DNA from: Verrucomicrobiaceae bacterium
GTDB taxonomy: Bacteria > Verrucomicrobiota > Verrucomicrobiia > Verrucomicrobiales > Verrucomicrobiaceae
NCBI GenBank assembly: GCA_016795485.1
Contig: JAEUHM010000045.1
Span: forward strand, 1 to 40,779
Direction: 5' to 3'
DNA length: 40,779 nt
The notes under the pieces were generated by a model that was not told the origin of the DNA, searched no databases, and worked only from the letters and a program-made list of their open reading frames with translations. Shown here piece by piece: positions 1 to 8,509 of the stretch (position 1 is its first letter; each line of letters starts with the position of its first letter). The position numbers and the translations under genes were made by a program.

Positions 1-981
1 CCAGCCGCCGTAGGCGATGGCATCGGGAAAGGTGCGCGACGTGAGCAGATCGTTCTCAGTGAGGATGTGCTGGCCGATGAAGCGGCGGCTTTCGCGCTTG
101 CCAGGGACAAAGCCGATCCACTCCAGCGCCCAGTGTGAGGCGTCGATGTCGGAGTGGTTTTTGACGAAGTCCCACACGCCAAGCGTGATGGCGAGCAGTT
201 CATCACGGATGCGTTCGTTGTCCTTCAGTGTGTCGAGGCAGCCGCCCCACTCGATCCACCAGTAGCCGTATTCGAGGCCAAGGTCGAAGCCGCTTTGCCC
301 ATACGGCCGCAGCTTGAAATCCTCCGCGCTGAAGCGTCGCGCCCACGGCGGAGCTTCAAAAGGCATCTCACGCTCGTGTTTGCGCGCCTGGAACATGATC
401 GACGAGCCGAGTGTCAGCTTGTCCGGCTCGTCCTGCGCGAGCGATTCGCCGAACTGCGCCTTGCTCTCTCGTCCACGCATGAACGGCACCCCGGCCTCGA
501 TGCCGAGCCGGCCATCGCCGGTGCAATCGACGAAAGTTTTTGCCCGAATGATGAACGCATCCTCGGTGGAGGGGCGCTGTGCCCGCACTTCGCTGATAAG
601 GCCACCCTCGACCACGGCGCTGACAACCGTCGTGTTTAAATAGAGCACGAGGTTCGGCTCACGGCGGCATTTGTCATAAAGCAGCAGATCCATCAGCGCT
701 GGCGAGCGTTGCGGATTCTGCACGGCGAGGTCGAGACGCAGCTCCTCAATAATGCCGCCCTCGCGCAGCTCGTTTTGCAGTTCCTCGCCGCCGCTGAGGC
801 CGGTGGCACCGACGATGTGCATGCGCACCTCGCTGCTCGCATTGCCACCGAGCACGCTGCGGTCCTGGCAAAGGATCACGCGCGTGCCGAGTCGTGCTGC
901 TGCCAGGGCACAACACACCCCTGCGATGCCACCACCGGCAACGAGCAGGTCGGTTTCGACGATGTGGGTAGTCACTGGCAT
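1..981 (-). CDS. FAD-dependent oxidoreductase (C-terminus beyond window edge)
   Basis: Read on the minus strand from the ATG at 981, the frame stays open for 327 codons to the window edge, so the C-terminal part is missing. The N-terminus has a Rossmann FAD loop, GGGIAG at residues 16-21, after a hydrophobic strand (LLVA), then RVILCQDRSVLGGNASSEVR. The GGNASSEVR signature is typical of the FAD-oxidoreductase family PF12831. Residues DCTGDGRLG, further on, match the second conserved motif of that family (the fused protein at 35200-38700 has a related architecture). There is no signal peptide, so it is probably cytoplasmic, unlike the two other FAD enzymes in this window. It follows the aldolase gene by 6 nt and is the last visible gene of the catabolic operon. 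The substrate is unknown; oxidation of a sugar or cyclic polyol is an inference from the neighbours. Confidence 0.88.
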   Translation of the reverse strand, partial: MPVTTHIVETDLLVAGGGIAGVCCALAAARLGTRVILCQDRSVLGGNASSEVRMHIVGATGLSGGEELQNELREGGIIEELRLDLAVQNPQRSPALMDLLLYDKCRREPNLVLYLNTTVVSAVVEGGLISEVRAQRPSTEDAFIIRAKTFVDCTGDGRLGIEAGVPFMRGRESKAQFGESLAQDEPDKLTLGSSIMFQARKHEREMPFEAPPWARRFSAEDFKLRPYGQSGFDLGLEYGYWWIEWGGCLDTLKDNERIRDELLAITLGVWDFVKNHSDIDASHWALEWIGFVPGKRESRRFIGQHILTENDLLTSRTFPDAIAYGGW

Positions 982-987
982 GACGCT

Positions 988-1749
988 TCAAACTTCGACA
1001 GCCGCGCGTGCTGCCTTCATGCCAGCGGAGACGCAGCGAAAGTCGCTGATCACATTGAAGAAGCGGAAGCCCATGCCGTGGTAGCTTTTCACCTGCTCCG
1101 GCGCGCATGGAATCGCCGCGACCTTGCCGTGGCGCTGGCAGGCAGCGACGACTCTCTCCAAAATGGCCTTCACCTCGGGATCGTCAGTCTTGCCGAACTT
1201 GCCAAGACCAAGCGTGAGGTCCGCCGGGCCGACAAACAGCACATCCACACCTGGAATCGCCGCGATCTCGTCAATGTGCGGCACAACCTCCGGCTCCTCG
1301 ATCTGTACGGCGAGGAAGTTTTCGTCATTGGCCTTCGCCAGATACTCTGTGGGCGGGATGCGGCCAAAATCCGCCTCCGCGTGAATGCCGTCGAAGCCAC
1401 GTGCACCGAGCGGCGGAAACTTCATCGCACGCACCACCTCGCGAGCCTCGTTAGGATGATTCACCCGCGGCAGCATGATGCCACGCGCTCCGGCTTCGAT
1501 GAGCTGGAGCACATCCGTGTAGCTCGATGGCCGCACGCGAATGAACGCGTCCGCGCCGCCGAGCCGGCAGGCCTGGATGAGCGAATAGACCATCGCCGCA
1601 TCGACACGCTTGTGCTCCAGGCAGATCCACACGGCGTCAAATCCGGATGAGGCGATCATTTCGACCAGTTCGGGGTCGGTGTAGCACGACTTCGCCGTGA
1701 TGACGGTCTGGCCGGCGCGGATTTTTTGAAGGACGACGGAGGGCTGCAT
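988..1749 (-). CDS. HpcH/HpaI-family aldolase
   Basis: A 253-residue protein, the usual length for this family (class II pyruvate-type aldolases such as HpaI, and GarL-like 2-keto-3-deoxy-aldarate aldolases). By position it matches the HpaI active site: His46 in CLEHK, Arg71 in FIRVRP, metal ligand Glu151 in VQIEEPEV and Asp177 in VGPADLTLG. The family splits 2-keto-3-deoxy sugar acids into pyruvate or tartronate semialdehyde plus an aldehyde, using a divalent metal. No signal peptide is present, so it acts in the cytoplasm. It lies 6 nt after the Gfo/Idh/MocA gene and 6 nt before the FAD oxidoreductase gene, so the three are almost certainly cotranscribed. This suggests the operon ends in cleavage of an oxidised sugar acid. 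The exact substrate cannot be read from the sequence. Confidence 0.9.
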   Translation of the reverse strand: MQPSVVLQKIRAGQTVITAKSCYTDPELVEMIASSGFDAVWICLEHKRVDAAMVYSLIQACRLGGADAFIRVRPSSYTDVLQLIEAGARGIMLPRVNHPNEAREVVRAMKFPPLGARGFDGIHAEADFGRIPPTEYLAKANDENFLAVQIEEPEVVPHIDEIAAIPGVDVLFVGPADLTLGLGKFGKTDDPEVKAILERVVAACQRHGKVAAIPCAPEQVKSYHGMGFRFFNVISDFRCVSAGMKAARAAVEV

Positions 1750-1755
1750 GAGGGA

Positions 1756-3195
1756 TCAAATATCACTGAGCTTCGGCACTACAAACGGCGCGCGATACTC
1801 GCGGGTGAGCAGCGCGTTCGCGGCGGCGTTGTCGAGGAAGGATTCCTTCTCGCCATCGACGCGGAGATGCTGGCCGAGGGTGAGCTGGGTCTTTTCGAGA
1901 TCGACGCTGGCCTCGGCGAGGTAGTGCTTCGTTCGTTCCAGCGTGTCCTGCACATCTTCGTGGACTTGGAGCATGCCGAGTGTTTTCGAGATGGCGTTCA
2001 CGGAGGCGGTTTGGCCGAGTCGATACGAAATGTTCGCGATGTGACAGAGCGCGGTGCTTTGATGGCCTTCCTCAATGTCGGCGGAGAGGTCGGTGTGCTT
2101 GCGACTGCGCACGGCGCGGAGGAAATTGGCGAAGTGATTCTCGGATTTGCCCCCTTCGAAGGCGCGGACGAGGTTGCCTTTCAGATCAAAGAAGCTCGTG
2201 TCGGCGATGATGCCTTCGCTGCCGTAGAAGAACCACATGGACTTGATCGTGGGATGAAACGGCGCGGTTTTGAGGCCGCGGGTTTCGGAGACGATGGTTT
2301 TGTCGCCGAAGTCGAAGATACCGACCTGCGAGTTCGGTGTCTCGGCCACATCCGTATAGCCGAGACGGCCGCCGTAGCTGAGCACACTGCGGCCCAAACC
2401 GGTCACGCCGAGGCCCCAGCGGCAGATGTCGAGCGAGTGGACATTGTTGTTGCCGATCTCGCCGTTGCCGGTGTCCCAGAACCAATGCCAGTCGTAGTGA
2501 AACTTCGGTCGCGTGAGCTTCGTCATCGGCGCGGGACCGGCCCACAGGTCGTAATCGCACCTTGGCGGCATCACACACTCCGCCGGGCCGCCGATGCTGC
2601 CGCGTCCGCTGTAGATGATGCTCTTCGCGAGCTTCACCTCGCCCAGTTTGCCCTCGCGCATGAACTTCACCGCCTCCGCCAAAGCTCCGCGCGAGCGGTT
2701 CTGTGTGCCCGTTTGCGCGATGCGCCCCAGCTTCCTCGCCACCTGCACGATGCGGCGGCCTTCCTCGACATTCTGGCTCACGGGCTTCTCGACATACACG
2801 TCCTTGCCCGCCTGCATCGCCCAGATCGCAGCGAGCGCATGCCAGTGGTTCGGCGTGGCGATGAAAACGACATCCACACGCTTGTCTTCAAGCACCTTCC
2901 GCAAATCCTGCGCCTTCCTCGGCATCGGCCGCTTCAGCTCGACCAACAACGCTCCCACCTCATCCGCACGATCCAGATCCGGATCACAAACCCACGCCAC
3001 ATCGCAATCCGCCAGCCTCGCCAGCTCCCGAGCATGCGCCTTCCCACGAATCCCGCAGCCGATGATCGCCGCCGTGAGCTTCTCATTTGCCGAAACCGGT
3101 GCCAGATCGGCTCCCATCAAAGTTTTCGGCAAAGCGACCGCTGCGGCGGCCATGAGCGAGTCTTCAAAAAAGCGTCGGCGGGTGGGTGCGAGCAT
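1756..3195 (-). CDS. Gfo/Idh/MocA-family oxidoreductase with Tat signal
   Basis: I start this gene at the ATG at 3195, giving 479 residues. That start is 4 nt after the upstream stop and gives a twin-arginine leader, TRRRFF at residues 5-10, followed by a hydrophobic AAAAVALP stretch. An upstream in-frame start would overlap the previous gene by more than 130 nt. The NAD(P)-binding loop GCGIRG is at 46-51 and the family's EKP motif at 136-138 (VYVEKPVS). The family oxidises or reduces sugars and inositols. A Tat leader means the enzyme is folded with its cofactor and then exported, as for Zymomonas glucose-fructose oxidoreductase. Neighbours are sialidase-like proteins, a second Gfo/Idh/MocA protein and an aldolase. 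The substrate is unknown. Confidence 0.9.
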   Translation of the reverse strand: MLAPTRRRFFEDSLMAAAAVALPKTLMGADLAPVSANEKLTAAIIGCGIRGKAHARELARLADCDVAWVCDPDLDRADEVGALLVELKRPMPRKAQDLRKVLEDKRVDVVFIATPNHWHALAAIWAMQAGKDVYVEKPVSQNVEEGRRIVQVARKLGRIAQTGTQNRSRGALAEAVKFMREGKLGEVKLAKSIIYSGRGSIGGPAECVMPPRCDYDLWAGPAPMTKLTRPKFHYDWHWFWDTGNGEIGNNNVHSLDICRWGLGVTGLGRSVLSYGGRLGYTDVAETPNSQVGIFDFGDKTIVSETRGLKTAPFHPTIKSMWFFYGSEGIIADTSFFDLKGNLVRAFEGGKSENHFANFLRAVRSRKHTDLSADIEEGHQSTALCHIANISYRLGQTASVNAISKTLGMLQVHEDVQDTLERTKHYLAEASVDLEKTQLTLGQHLRVDGEKESFLDNAAANALLTREYRAPFVVPKLSDI

Positions 3196-3199
3196 GGTG

Positions 3200-4243
3200 T
3201 TAGTTTTTGAGATTGAGTTCTGCCATGTAGATTGCCGTGATGGTCTTGCCTGTAGCATCCTTCTCGTGGCTCGAATACCAGGAGATGAGGGCCTTGGTGG
3301 GCGAGAGCTCGACGAAGCCCGGATACGAGTTGTCACCGCCGCTGGGGAGTTCGGCGAACTCTTGGAACTTGTCGTTCACGAGCCAGCCGAAGGAGGTTTT
3401 CGGGCCGTTTTCCTTCGTGGCGTGCCGTCCGGCGATGAGGATGTGCTCGCCCCATTTCACCAGCAGCGGACCACCAACGAAACGATCGAGCGGGCGGCGG
3501 TTCCAGTCGGTGTAGGGCGATTTGGAACTGCACAGCATCGAATTGCCGCTGCCATTGCGGTCGAGCGCCAGGAGGCTGCCGTCCGGCTCGAAGAAGAAAG
3601 CGGTTTCATTGCCGCCTTTCTCCTGAAAGTAAGCGCGGTGATGAAAAACGATGCCATCATCGCTTTCGAGCAGGATGGACTGGTTGTGACCGCGCTCGCC
3701 CATGACCTCGACAGCAAAGTTCGCCTTCCGGCGGCCGCAGAGGTAGGCTTTGGCGCCGTGCGTGGCCGCACGCCAGATGTAATGGCCGAAGGTGCCCTCG
3801 GCGATCATCGGCTCGCTCCACTTCGCGCCATCGGCGGAGGTCACGACGTAGCCGAGTTGCTTGTTCATGTCGTAGTCCTTGCGGTCGAGCATGGCGGGGC
3901 CGGTCCACCAAGTGCCGGTATAGACGAAGAGCCGGTCTTTGAAGACGAGAAAGTGCGGATCACGCGTGTCGCGGTCCTTCACGCTGAAGCGATGCACCTG
4001 TGTCCATGACGCGCCTTCATCCGTGCTGCGCAAAACGATCACCGAGGCCGTGTTGAAGACCATGTGGCCGTCCGGGCAACTGCGAAAACAGAGATAGAGC
4101 GCCCCTTTGAAGCGAACGAGGTCCGTGAAAGCATTGTGCTCGCCATTGTGGAAGATGCGGCGGATGTTTGTGACGGAAACTTGAGGCGGTTCGGCGTGCA
4201 GAATGCCCAACAAACCGACGACGAGGCAGAGAAGCGTACGCAT
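3200..4243 (-). CDS. Exported sialidase-like (BNR repeat) protein
   Basis: From the ATG at 4243 this is a 347-residue protein with a clear Sec signal peptide (MRTLLCLVVGLLGILHA). Starting further upstream adds about 80 arginine- and proline-rich residues that are only the other frame of the preceding gene. The body is a beta-propeller-like sequence with degenerate Asp boxes (STDEGASW, TSADGAKW) and the early RxxFHNGEHNAFTD region seen in exo-sialidase-like proteins of Verrucomicrobia and Planctomycetes. The stop at 3200 is 4 nt before the next start, and its own start is 4 nt after the previous stop, so it belongs to the operon. True sialidase activity is not shown. The usual arginine triad cannot be assigned by eye, so glycan binding or another glycosidase activity remains possible. 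Confidence 0.82.
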   Translation of the reverse strand: MRTLLCLVVGLLGILHAEPPQVSVTNIRRIFHNGEHNAFTDLVRFKGALYLCFRSCPDGHMVFNTASVIVLRSTDEGASWTQVHRFSVKDRDTRDPHFLVFKDRLFVYTGTWWTGPAMLDRKDYDMNKQLGYVVTSADGAKWSEPMIAEGTFGHYIWRAATHGAKAYLCGRRKANFAVEVMGERGHNQSILLESDDGIVFHHRAYFQEKGGNETAFFFEPDGSLLALDRNGSGNSMLCSSKSPYTDWNRRPLDRFVGGPLLVKWGEHILIAGRHATKENGPKTSFGWLVNDKFQEFAELPSGGDNSYPGFVELSPTKALISWYSSHEKDATGKTITAIYMAELNLKN

Positions 4244-4247
4244 CGGC

Positions 4248-5237
4248 TTATTGAAGATGTTTGGCAGCTTCCGCCTTGGCTCTGGCGAGCACATCGGCGA
4301 GGGCGACGGGCTTGCCGCCTTGACGGAGGCTTTCGTCGGCGGCTTCCATGAAGGTGAAGATCTCGATGGTCTCCTCGGCGCTGACGGGAGCCTCGCCGGT
4401 GCGGAAAAATTTGCCGATCTGGCGGCACAGGCCTTCGTAACTAACCGCTTTCGCGGCCTGGCCGATGCTTTTGCTGCCGTAGGCGACCGCACCGAAGTCC
4501 GCCTTGCCTTTCACAATGCCGCGATAGGCCCCGACGCGGCCGTTTTTCCACACGCCCGTGGCGATGTCGTGATTGCCGGCCTTCACGCGTGATACCGTCT
4601 CGCAGCCAGTGCCCATGAGCGTGTAGAGCGCCTCAACGCCGTGGATGCCGTAGAAGAAAAAGTCCGGCGTGCCTTCTTGATACGAGCACGGTCCCCAGGT
4701 CTGGGCACCGAGCAGCTCACCGAGATCCGCGTTCGTCTTCAGCGCGACCATTTCCGCGCCGAATCGTGACGACGAGCTGCTGAAGAACTTCACACCATGC
4801 TTCTTTGCCAGTTCCACGATGGCGATGGCTTCCGCCAGCGTGCCCGCGAGCGGTTTGTCGATGAACACTGGTTTGCCCGCTTTGAAAATCTCCCGCGCTT
4901 CTTGGAGATGGATGCGACCATCCACGCTCTCCAGCAGCACCACATCGACCTTCGCGAGCAGTTCCGGGATGGTGGGCACGATCTCCACGCCCATGTCGCG
5001 AAGCTGCTGCGTGAACTTCTCCTTCCGATCGCGGCTCGCCGGCATGTCCGTGCCGCCGGTGTAGCCGGTGGTCACCTTGATGCCTGCCAGCTCGCCCTCG
5101 GTCTCGCCTTTATTGAAGAGTTTCGTGAAGGCCGGGACGTGTGAGGTATCGAGGCCCACAATGCCCGCGCGGAGCGGTTTGAGGTCGTTTTGAGCGACAG
5201 CGGAGACAGCAAATAGGAGTGGAAGGATGTATTTCAT
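4248..5237 (-). CDS. Exported Gfo/Idh/MocA-family oxidoreductase
   Basis: A 329-residue protein with a Sec-type signal peptide (MKYILPLLFAVSAVAQ). The nucleotide-binding region reads AGIVGLDTSHVPAF instead of the canonical GxGxxG. The later family motif is FIDKPLAG, with DKP in place of EKP, and a middle segment SSSRFGAEM follows. These variants are typical of a divergent Gfo/Idh/MocA branch and raise the question of whether it binds a nucleotide in the usual way. Its ATG overlaps the upstream sialidase-like gene's stop by 4 nt (ATGA), which implies translational coupling. It sits between two sialidase-like genes in a glycan-utilisation operon. The reaction is unknown; an exported sugar oxidoreductase or glycan-processing enzyme is the best guess. 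Confidence 0.85.
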   Translation of the reverse strand: MKYILPLLFAVSAVAQNDLKPLRAGIVGLDTSHVPAFTKLFNKGETEGELAGIKVTTGYTGGTDMPASRDRKEKFTQQLRDMGVEIVPTIPELLAKVDVVLLESVDGRIHLQEAREIFKAGKPVFIDKPLAGTLAEAIAIVELAKKHGVKFFSSSSSRFGAEMVALKTNADLGELLGAQTWGPCSYQEGTPDFFFYGIHGVEALYTLMGTGCETVSRVKAGNHDIATGVWKNGRVGAYRGIVKGKADFGAVAYGSKSIGQAAKAVSYEGLCRQIGKFFRTGEAPVSAEETIEIFTFMEAADESLRQGGKPVALADVLARAKAEAAKHLQ

Positions 5238-6334
5238 GGTTGTTTCAGCCAGTTAAGTGTTAGACGACGAATCCGAAGCCGGTTGAGCGCGCCAACCTTG
5301 CTATCACCCGCACAGTAGGCCAGCAAGACGGCGTCCTTGGTGAAGTGGATGGCAGTATAGTGATAAAGTCCGTCAGGATCAGACTCGACCAACTTGCGTT
5401 GTGGCCAAGTTCTACCTCCATCGGCAGAAATCGCGGCTATGAAGGGGTTCCGCTTTTTCGCAGGGAATGGAAAGAGGCCCGAGTGATCGTTGTAAAGAGC
5501 AAGCAGTTCGTTAGAACCCGGCAGACGCTTGATGCTAGCTGGGCCATTGGGTGACTTCATCTCGGTAGCTTCGGGTGCAGAGAAAGTTTTCCCTCCATCC
5601 GTGGAGCGAAAGCCAAATTGGGCACCTTGATCGGTCCGGCTCCATGAAAAGAGGGATCCGTCCGCCAGTTCGACGATTCCAGGCTCTTGCAGACCACTGC
5701 CACTGCGTACGGGCATAGCCCACCACGTGGCAGATTCGGTCCAAGTGACGCCTTCATTGTCGGAATAGACCCACATTGCTATCGCACGAGCATCAAATGA
5801 CTTACTGGAATGCGGATCGCTTCCTCGTGAGCGATGAAAGGCCAGCGGAGCGATGAGCCTACCTTTTGATGTCTGAATGACGCGATCATTGTTCATCACA
5901 AAGTAACCGGGGGCGTCCATGATGAGCATGGGCTCACTCCAAGTTTGCGCCTCGTCGGCGGATACACGCATGACAGGACGGCAGTCGATCCAACTATTTT
6001 TGACCAAGTAAAACAGGGCGAGCTTGCCACTAGCCAAGCGCAACAGTGACACACTCATCACGTTGTTGCCGCCGGAGTTTTCTACGATGACCCTTGGCTG
6101 GCTCCACGTACGGCCATCATCGTCCGAGTTAATCTCAACAATGCGCGCTGGGCTTTCGTCCGCTGCACCGCCGTAGAACTGAGTGTAGCAGTAGATGATG
6201 CGTCCGGTTTTGAGTGTCGCAAACGACCCCTCCGAGTTGCGCGGCAAATCCTTGGTCGGCTCCACATTCAGAGTAATGATGCTCTCGGCCTGAGCGGAGA
6301 CAGCAATGAGAAGGGCAGCGACCAAGTATTTCAT
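5234..6334 (-). CDS. Exported sialidase-like (BNR/Asp-box) protein
   Basis: From the ATG at 6334 the protein has 366 residues and a signal peptide (MKYLVAALLIAVSAQA). Asp-box repeats recur along the chain: NSDDDGRTW, SADEAQTW, YSDNEGVTW, RSTDGGKTF and SADGGRTW. This is the repeated turn of a six-bladed sialidase propeller. The family hydrolyses terminal sugars from glycans outside the cytoplasm, though many members of this branch are uncharacterised. It is the first gene of the minus-strand catabolic operon and is coupled by ATGA overlap to the next gene. Its third codon positions are visibly richer in A/T than those of the four genes downstream, although it is clearly part of the same operon. 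Sialic acid as substrate is only a family-level guess. Confidence 0.87.
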   Translation of the reverse strand: MKYLVAALLIAVSAQAESIITLNVEPTKDLPRNSEGSFATLKTGRIIYCYTQFYGGAADESPARIVEINSDDDGRTWSQPRVIVENSGGNNVMSVSLLRLASGKLALFYLVKNSWIDCRPVMRVSADEAQTWSEPMLIMDAPGYFVMNNDRVIQTSKGRLIAPLAFHRSRGSDPHSSKSFDARAIAMWVYSDNEGVTWTESATWWAMPVRSGSGLQEPGIVELADGSLFSWSRTDQGAQFGFRSTDGGKTFSAPEATEMKSPNGPASIKRLPGSNELLALYNDHSGLFPFPAKKRNPFIAAISADGGRTWPQRKLVESDPDGLYHYTAIHFTKDAVLLAYCAGDSKVGALNRLRIRRLTLNWLKQP

Positions 6335-6432
6335 GAGTCGACTACTAAGCGCGAACACACGGTCGTCTTACCAGGAGTGTAAGGCGTTAGACTGTGATTG
6401 CCAAACGGGCCAATCGTGGTTTTCATCGCTAG
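6335..6432. promoter_or_regulatory. Divergent intergenic region between catabolic operon and MoxR operon
   Basis: These 98 bases separate two divergently transcribed genes and must hold the start signals for both the catabolic operon (minus) and the MoxR operon (plus). I cannot pick out convincing -35/-10 boxes by eye, and neither start codon has a Shine-Dalgarno sequence. Confidence 0.45.
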
Positions 6433-7431
6433 ATGAGCAGTAAATCCGATCTGGCAGCATTCCCGCAGCTATTCGCCCGACTGAAAGGTGAGTTGGGACG
6501 CGCGATTGTCGGCTATGACGAACTACTAACTGACGTACTGATGGCGATCTTCTCCAGCGGCCATGTGTTGCTAGAGGGTGTGCCTGGCCTGGGAAAGACT
6601 TATCTAGTGAGAACGCTTTCTCAGGTTATTGGAGTTGAGCCTGGACGTGTGCAATGCACGCCCGATTTGATGCCAGCTGACATCCTTGGCACCCACATCG
6701 TGAACGAGGATGACAGAGGGCGCCGTGTTCTGTTTTTTGAGAAGGGTCCGGTGTTTCGAAACCTGCTACTGGTAGACGAGATTAACCGCGCGACACCCAA
6801 GACTCAGGCAGCACTCCTCGAAGTCATGCAAGAGCATGCGGTGACCGCTGGAGGTGAACGCCTAGCTTTGCCTGAGCCATTCTTTGTGCTTGCGACACAG
6901 AACCCAATGGAAATGGAAGGCACCTACCCACTACCTGAAGCTCAGTTGGATCGTTTCATGTTCAAGATTAAGGTGCCATTTCCTGATCTTGAGTCCCTTG
7001 TGGAGATCAGCCGTCGGACCACAGGATTTGCCGAACCTGTTTTGAACCCAATCATGGCCGGAGATGAATTGATCTCGGTGCAGAAAGCTCTTTCTGATGT
7101 GCCAGTGCCTGATCCGGTGGCGTCGTATGCGGCACGTTTGGTTTTGGCGACACACCCTGAGCACGGAAGCGCGCTTCCTGAGATCAAGCGCTTTGTGTCT
7201 TATGGCAGTAGCCCCCGAGGCTTACAATCGCTCATCAAGGGTGCGCGAGTGTGGGCTGCGGTGAATGGAGCTCTGCACGTGGCGTGCGAGGATGTTGCCC
7301 GAGTCGCAAAAGTTGCGTTGCGTCACCGAGTGATCCTCAATTTTGAAGGTGAGGCACAGCAAATCAAGGTGGATGACCTCATCGACAAGGTCCTAGCTAC
7401 GACCAAATCAGCGGCTGACCGAGGTTCCTGA
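6433..7431 (+). CDS. MoxR-family AAA+ ATPase
   Basis: A 332-residue protein of normal MoxR length. Walker A is GVPGLGKT at 49-56, Walker B LLLVDE at 111-116, sensor 1 ATQNP at 154-158, and the MoxR signature PLPEAQLDRF at about 166-175. MoxR ATPases are cytoplasmic chaperone-like remodellers. They usually work with DUF58 and von Willebrand A proteins encoded just downstream to mature secreted or membrane complexes. Here the next gene is an exported S1C protease, and no DUF58, VWA or transglutaminase-type partner follows, which is unusual. The chosen ATG at 6433 has no Shine-Dalgarno sequence, but an in-frame upstream extension is not supported by the family's typical N-terminus (IVGYDELL near residue 26). 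Confidence 0.95.
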   Translation: MSSKSDLAAFPQLFARLKGELGRAIVGYDELLTDVLMAIFSSGHVLLEGVPGLGKTYLVRTLSQVIGVEPGRVQCTPDLMPADILGTHIVNEDDRGRRVLFFEKGPVFRNLLLVDEINRATPKTQAALLEVMQEHAVTAGGERLALPEPFFVLATQNPMEMEGTYPLPEAQLDRFMFKIKVPFPDLESLVEISRRTTGFAEPVLNPIMAGDELISVQKALSDVPVPDPVASYAARLVLATHPEHGSALPEIKRFVSYGSSPRGLQSLIKGARVWAAVNGALHVACEDVARVAKVALRHRVILNFEGEAQQIKVDDLIDKVLATTKSAADRGS

Positions 7432-7454
7432 GCCTTATGGTCAGGGAGCGCTCG

Positions 7455-7470
7455 CCGATGTTCGCATCGG
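7455..7470 (+). other. Short hairpin between MoxR and S1C protease genes
   Basis: CCGATG and CATCGG form a perfect 6-bp stem closing a TTCG tetraloop in the 91-nt gap between the two genes. No T-run follows, so it is unlikely to be a strong intrinsic terminator. It could stabilise or pause the transcript between the MoxR and protease cistrons. It may also be chance. Confidence 0.4.
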
Positions 7471-7522
7471 AACCCATCTAAAACTACTAGACCGACTTCT
7501 GGCACACGGTATCGTTTCCGCC

Positions 7523-8509
7523 GTGTTAAGCCGAGCTTTGACTTTTTGTGGTCTGTCCTTGAGCACGTTTGCCGTCGTGACTCCTATTTGGGCAGGGCCT
7601 TCTGTTGTTGGACTGAAGAACGGCAGTGAGGTCAAAGGAGAGGTCTTAAAGGAATCAACGGAGGCCGTCGTTGTGGACCTGGGTTACAACGTGATTCGCA
7701 TCCCACGTGCAGAAGTCATCGCGATCACGGCGGAGAATGCAAAGGCGGATGAGAAAACGAAAGCCTCTCAACTCGCTGAAGATATCTTTTACACAGAGGC
7801 CAACCGCGATTCGCTAAACGTGGACAAAAATGTGAAGCGCGTCTCTGAAAGCGTGGTGCAAATCCAGACTCCGGGTGGCCTTGGATCCGGTTTTGTGATC
7901 AACAAACTCGGCCACGTCATTACAAATCAACACGTGATCGCTGGGGAGCAAGAGATCCGGGTGATCATGTATCGGAACAAGCCAACGGGCATTGAAAAGC
8001 AGACGTTTAGCAAGATTCAGATCATTGCCATGAATGGCTACTTGGATCTGGCGCTGCTTCAAATTGACGATGAGAGCGCCGACACTCTCCCCCATGTGGT
8101 GCTTGGTGATTCAGACTCCATTTCTCAAGGGGAGAGTGTTTTTGCAATCGGAAGTCCATTGGGCTTAGAGCGTACGGTTTCGCAAGGGATCGTTAGCATT
8201 AAGAGTCGTGAGAACAATGGTAGGTGGTACATCCAGACCACTACTCAGATAAATCCCGGCAACTCTGGTGGGCCGCTCTTTAATGGCCAAGGGGAAGTCG
8301 TGGGTGTGACGAATATGAAAATCGCAGGAGTAGGACTTGAGGGAGTAGGCTTTGCTATTCCTGCTAGTTTACTCAAGCTCTTCATCAAGAACCGCGAGGC
8401 ATTCTCTTTTGATCCTCGTAACCCAAACAACGGCTTCCGCTATCTCGCCCCGCCCCAAGTGGCACCTTCAACCACCGACAAGACTCAATCTTCAAATCCT
8501 GCACCATGA
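7523..8509 (+). CDS. Exported S1C trypsin-like serine protease (HtrA/Deg type, no PDZ)
   Basis: The best start is the GTG at 7523, which gives a Sec signal peptide (about residues 1-24, ending IWAG) and 328 residues. An SH3-like small domain follows (about 28-70, LKNGSEVKGEVL to VIAI), then a trypsin-like domain. The catalytic triad is His137 in TNQHVIA, Asp175 in GYLDLAL and Ser248 in NPGNSGGP. The chain ends in a low-complexity proline/serine tail with no PDZ domain, unlike DegP/DegS. It should degrade or process proteins in the periplasm. Its stop overlaps the next ATG by 4 nt (ATGA at 8506). The frame is open for some distance upstream of the GTG, but there is no ATG there, so the start is moderately certain. 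Confidence 0.88.
   Translation: MLSRALTFCGLSLSTFAVVTPIWAGPSVVGLKNGSEVKGEVLKESTEAVVVDLGYNVIRIPRAEVIAITAENAKADEKTKASQLAEDIFYTEANRDSLNVDKNVKRVSESVVQIQTPGGLGSGFVINKLGHVITNQHVIAGEQEIRVIMYRNKPTGIEKQTFSKIQIIAMNGYLDLALLQIDDESADTLPHVVLGDSDSISQGESVFAIGSPLGLERTVSQGIVSIKSRENNGRWYIQTTTQINPGNSGGPLFNGQGEVVGVTNMKIAGVGLEGVGFAIPASLLKLFIKNREAFSFDPRNPNNGFRYLAPPQVAPSTTDKTQSSNPAP

Noticed and set aside
1726..4009. Long plus-strand open frames of 494 and 464 residues opposite the Gfo/Idh and sialidase-like genes
   Set aside because: They are antisense to genes with clear family motifs, and their arginine/alanine-rich composition is what GC-rich codon bias produces on the other strand.
4244..4492. Longer start for the sialidase-like protein at 3200-4243
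   Set aside because: The added residues are arginine/proline/serine-rich and overlap the upstream Gfo/Idh gene; a good signal peptide begins at 4243.
7415..7522. Open frame upstream of the S1C protease GTG that might be a remnant of a DUF58 gene
   Set aside because: It has no ATG and no recognisable DUF58 motif, so a remnant cannot be supported.
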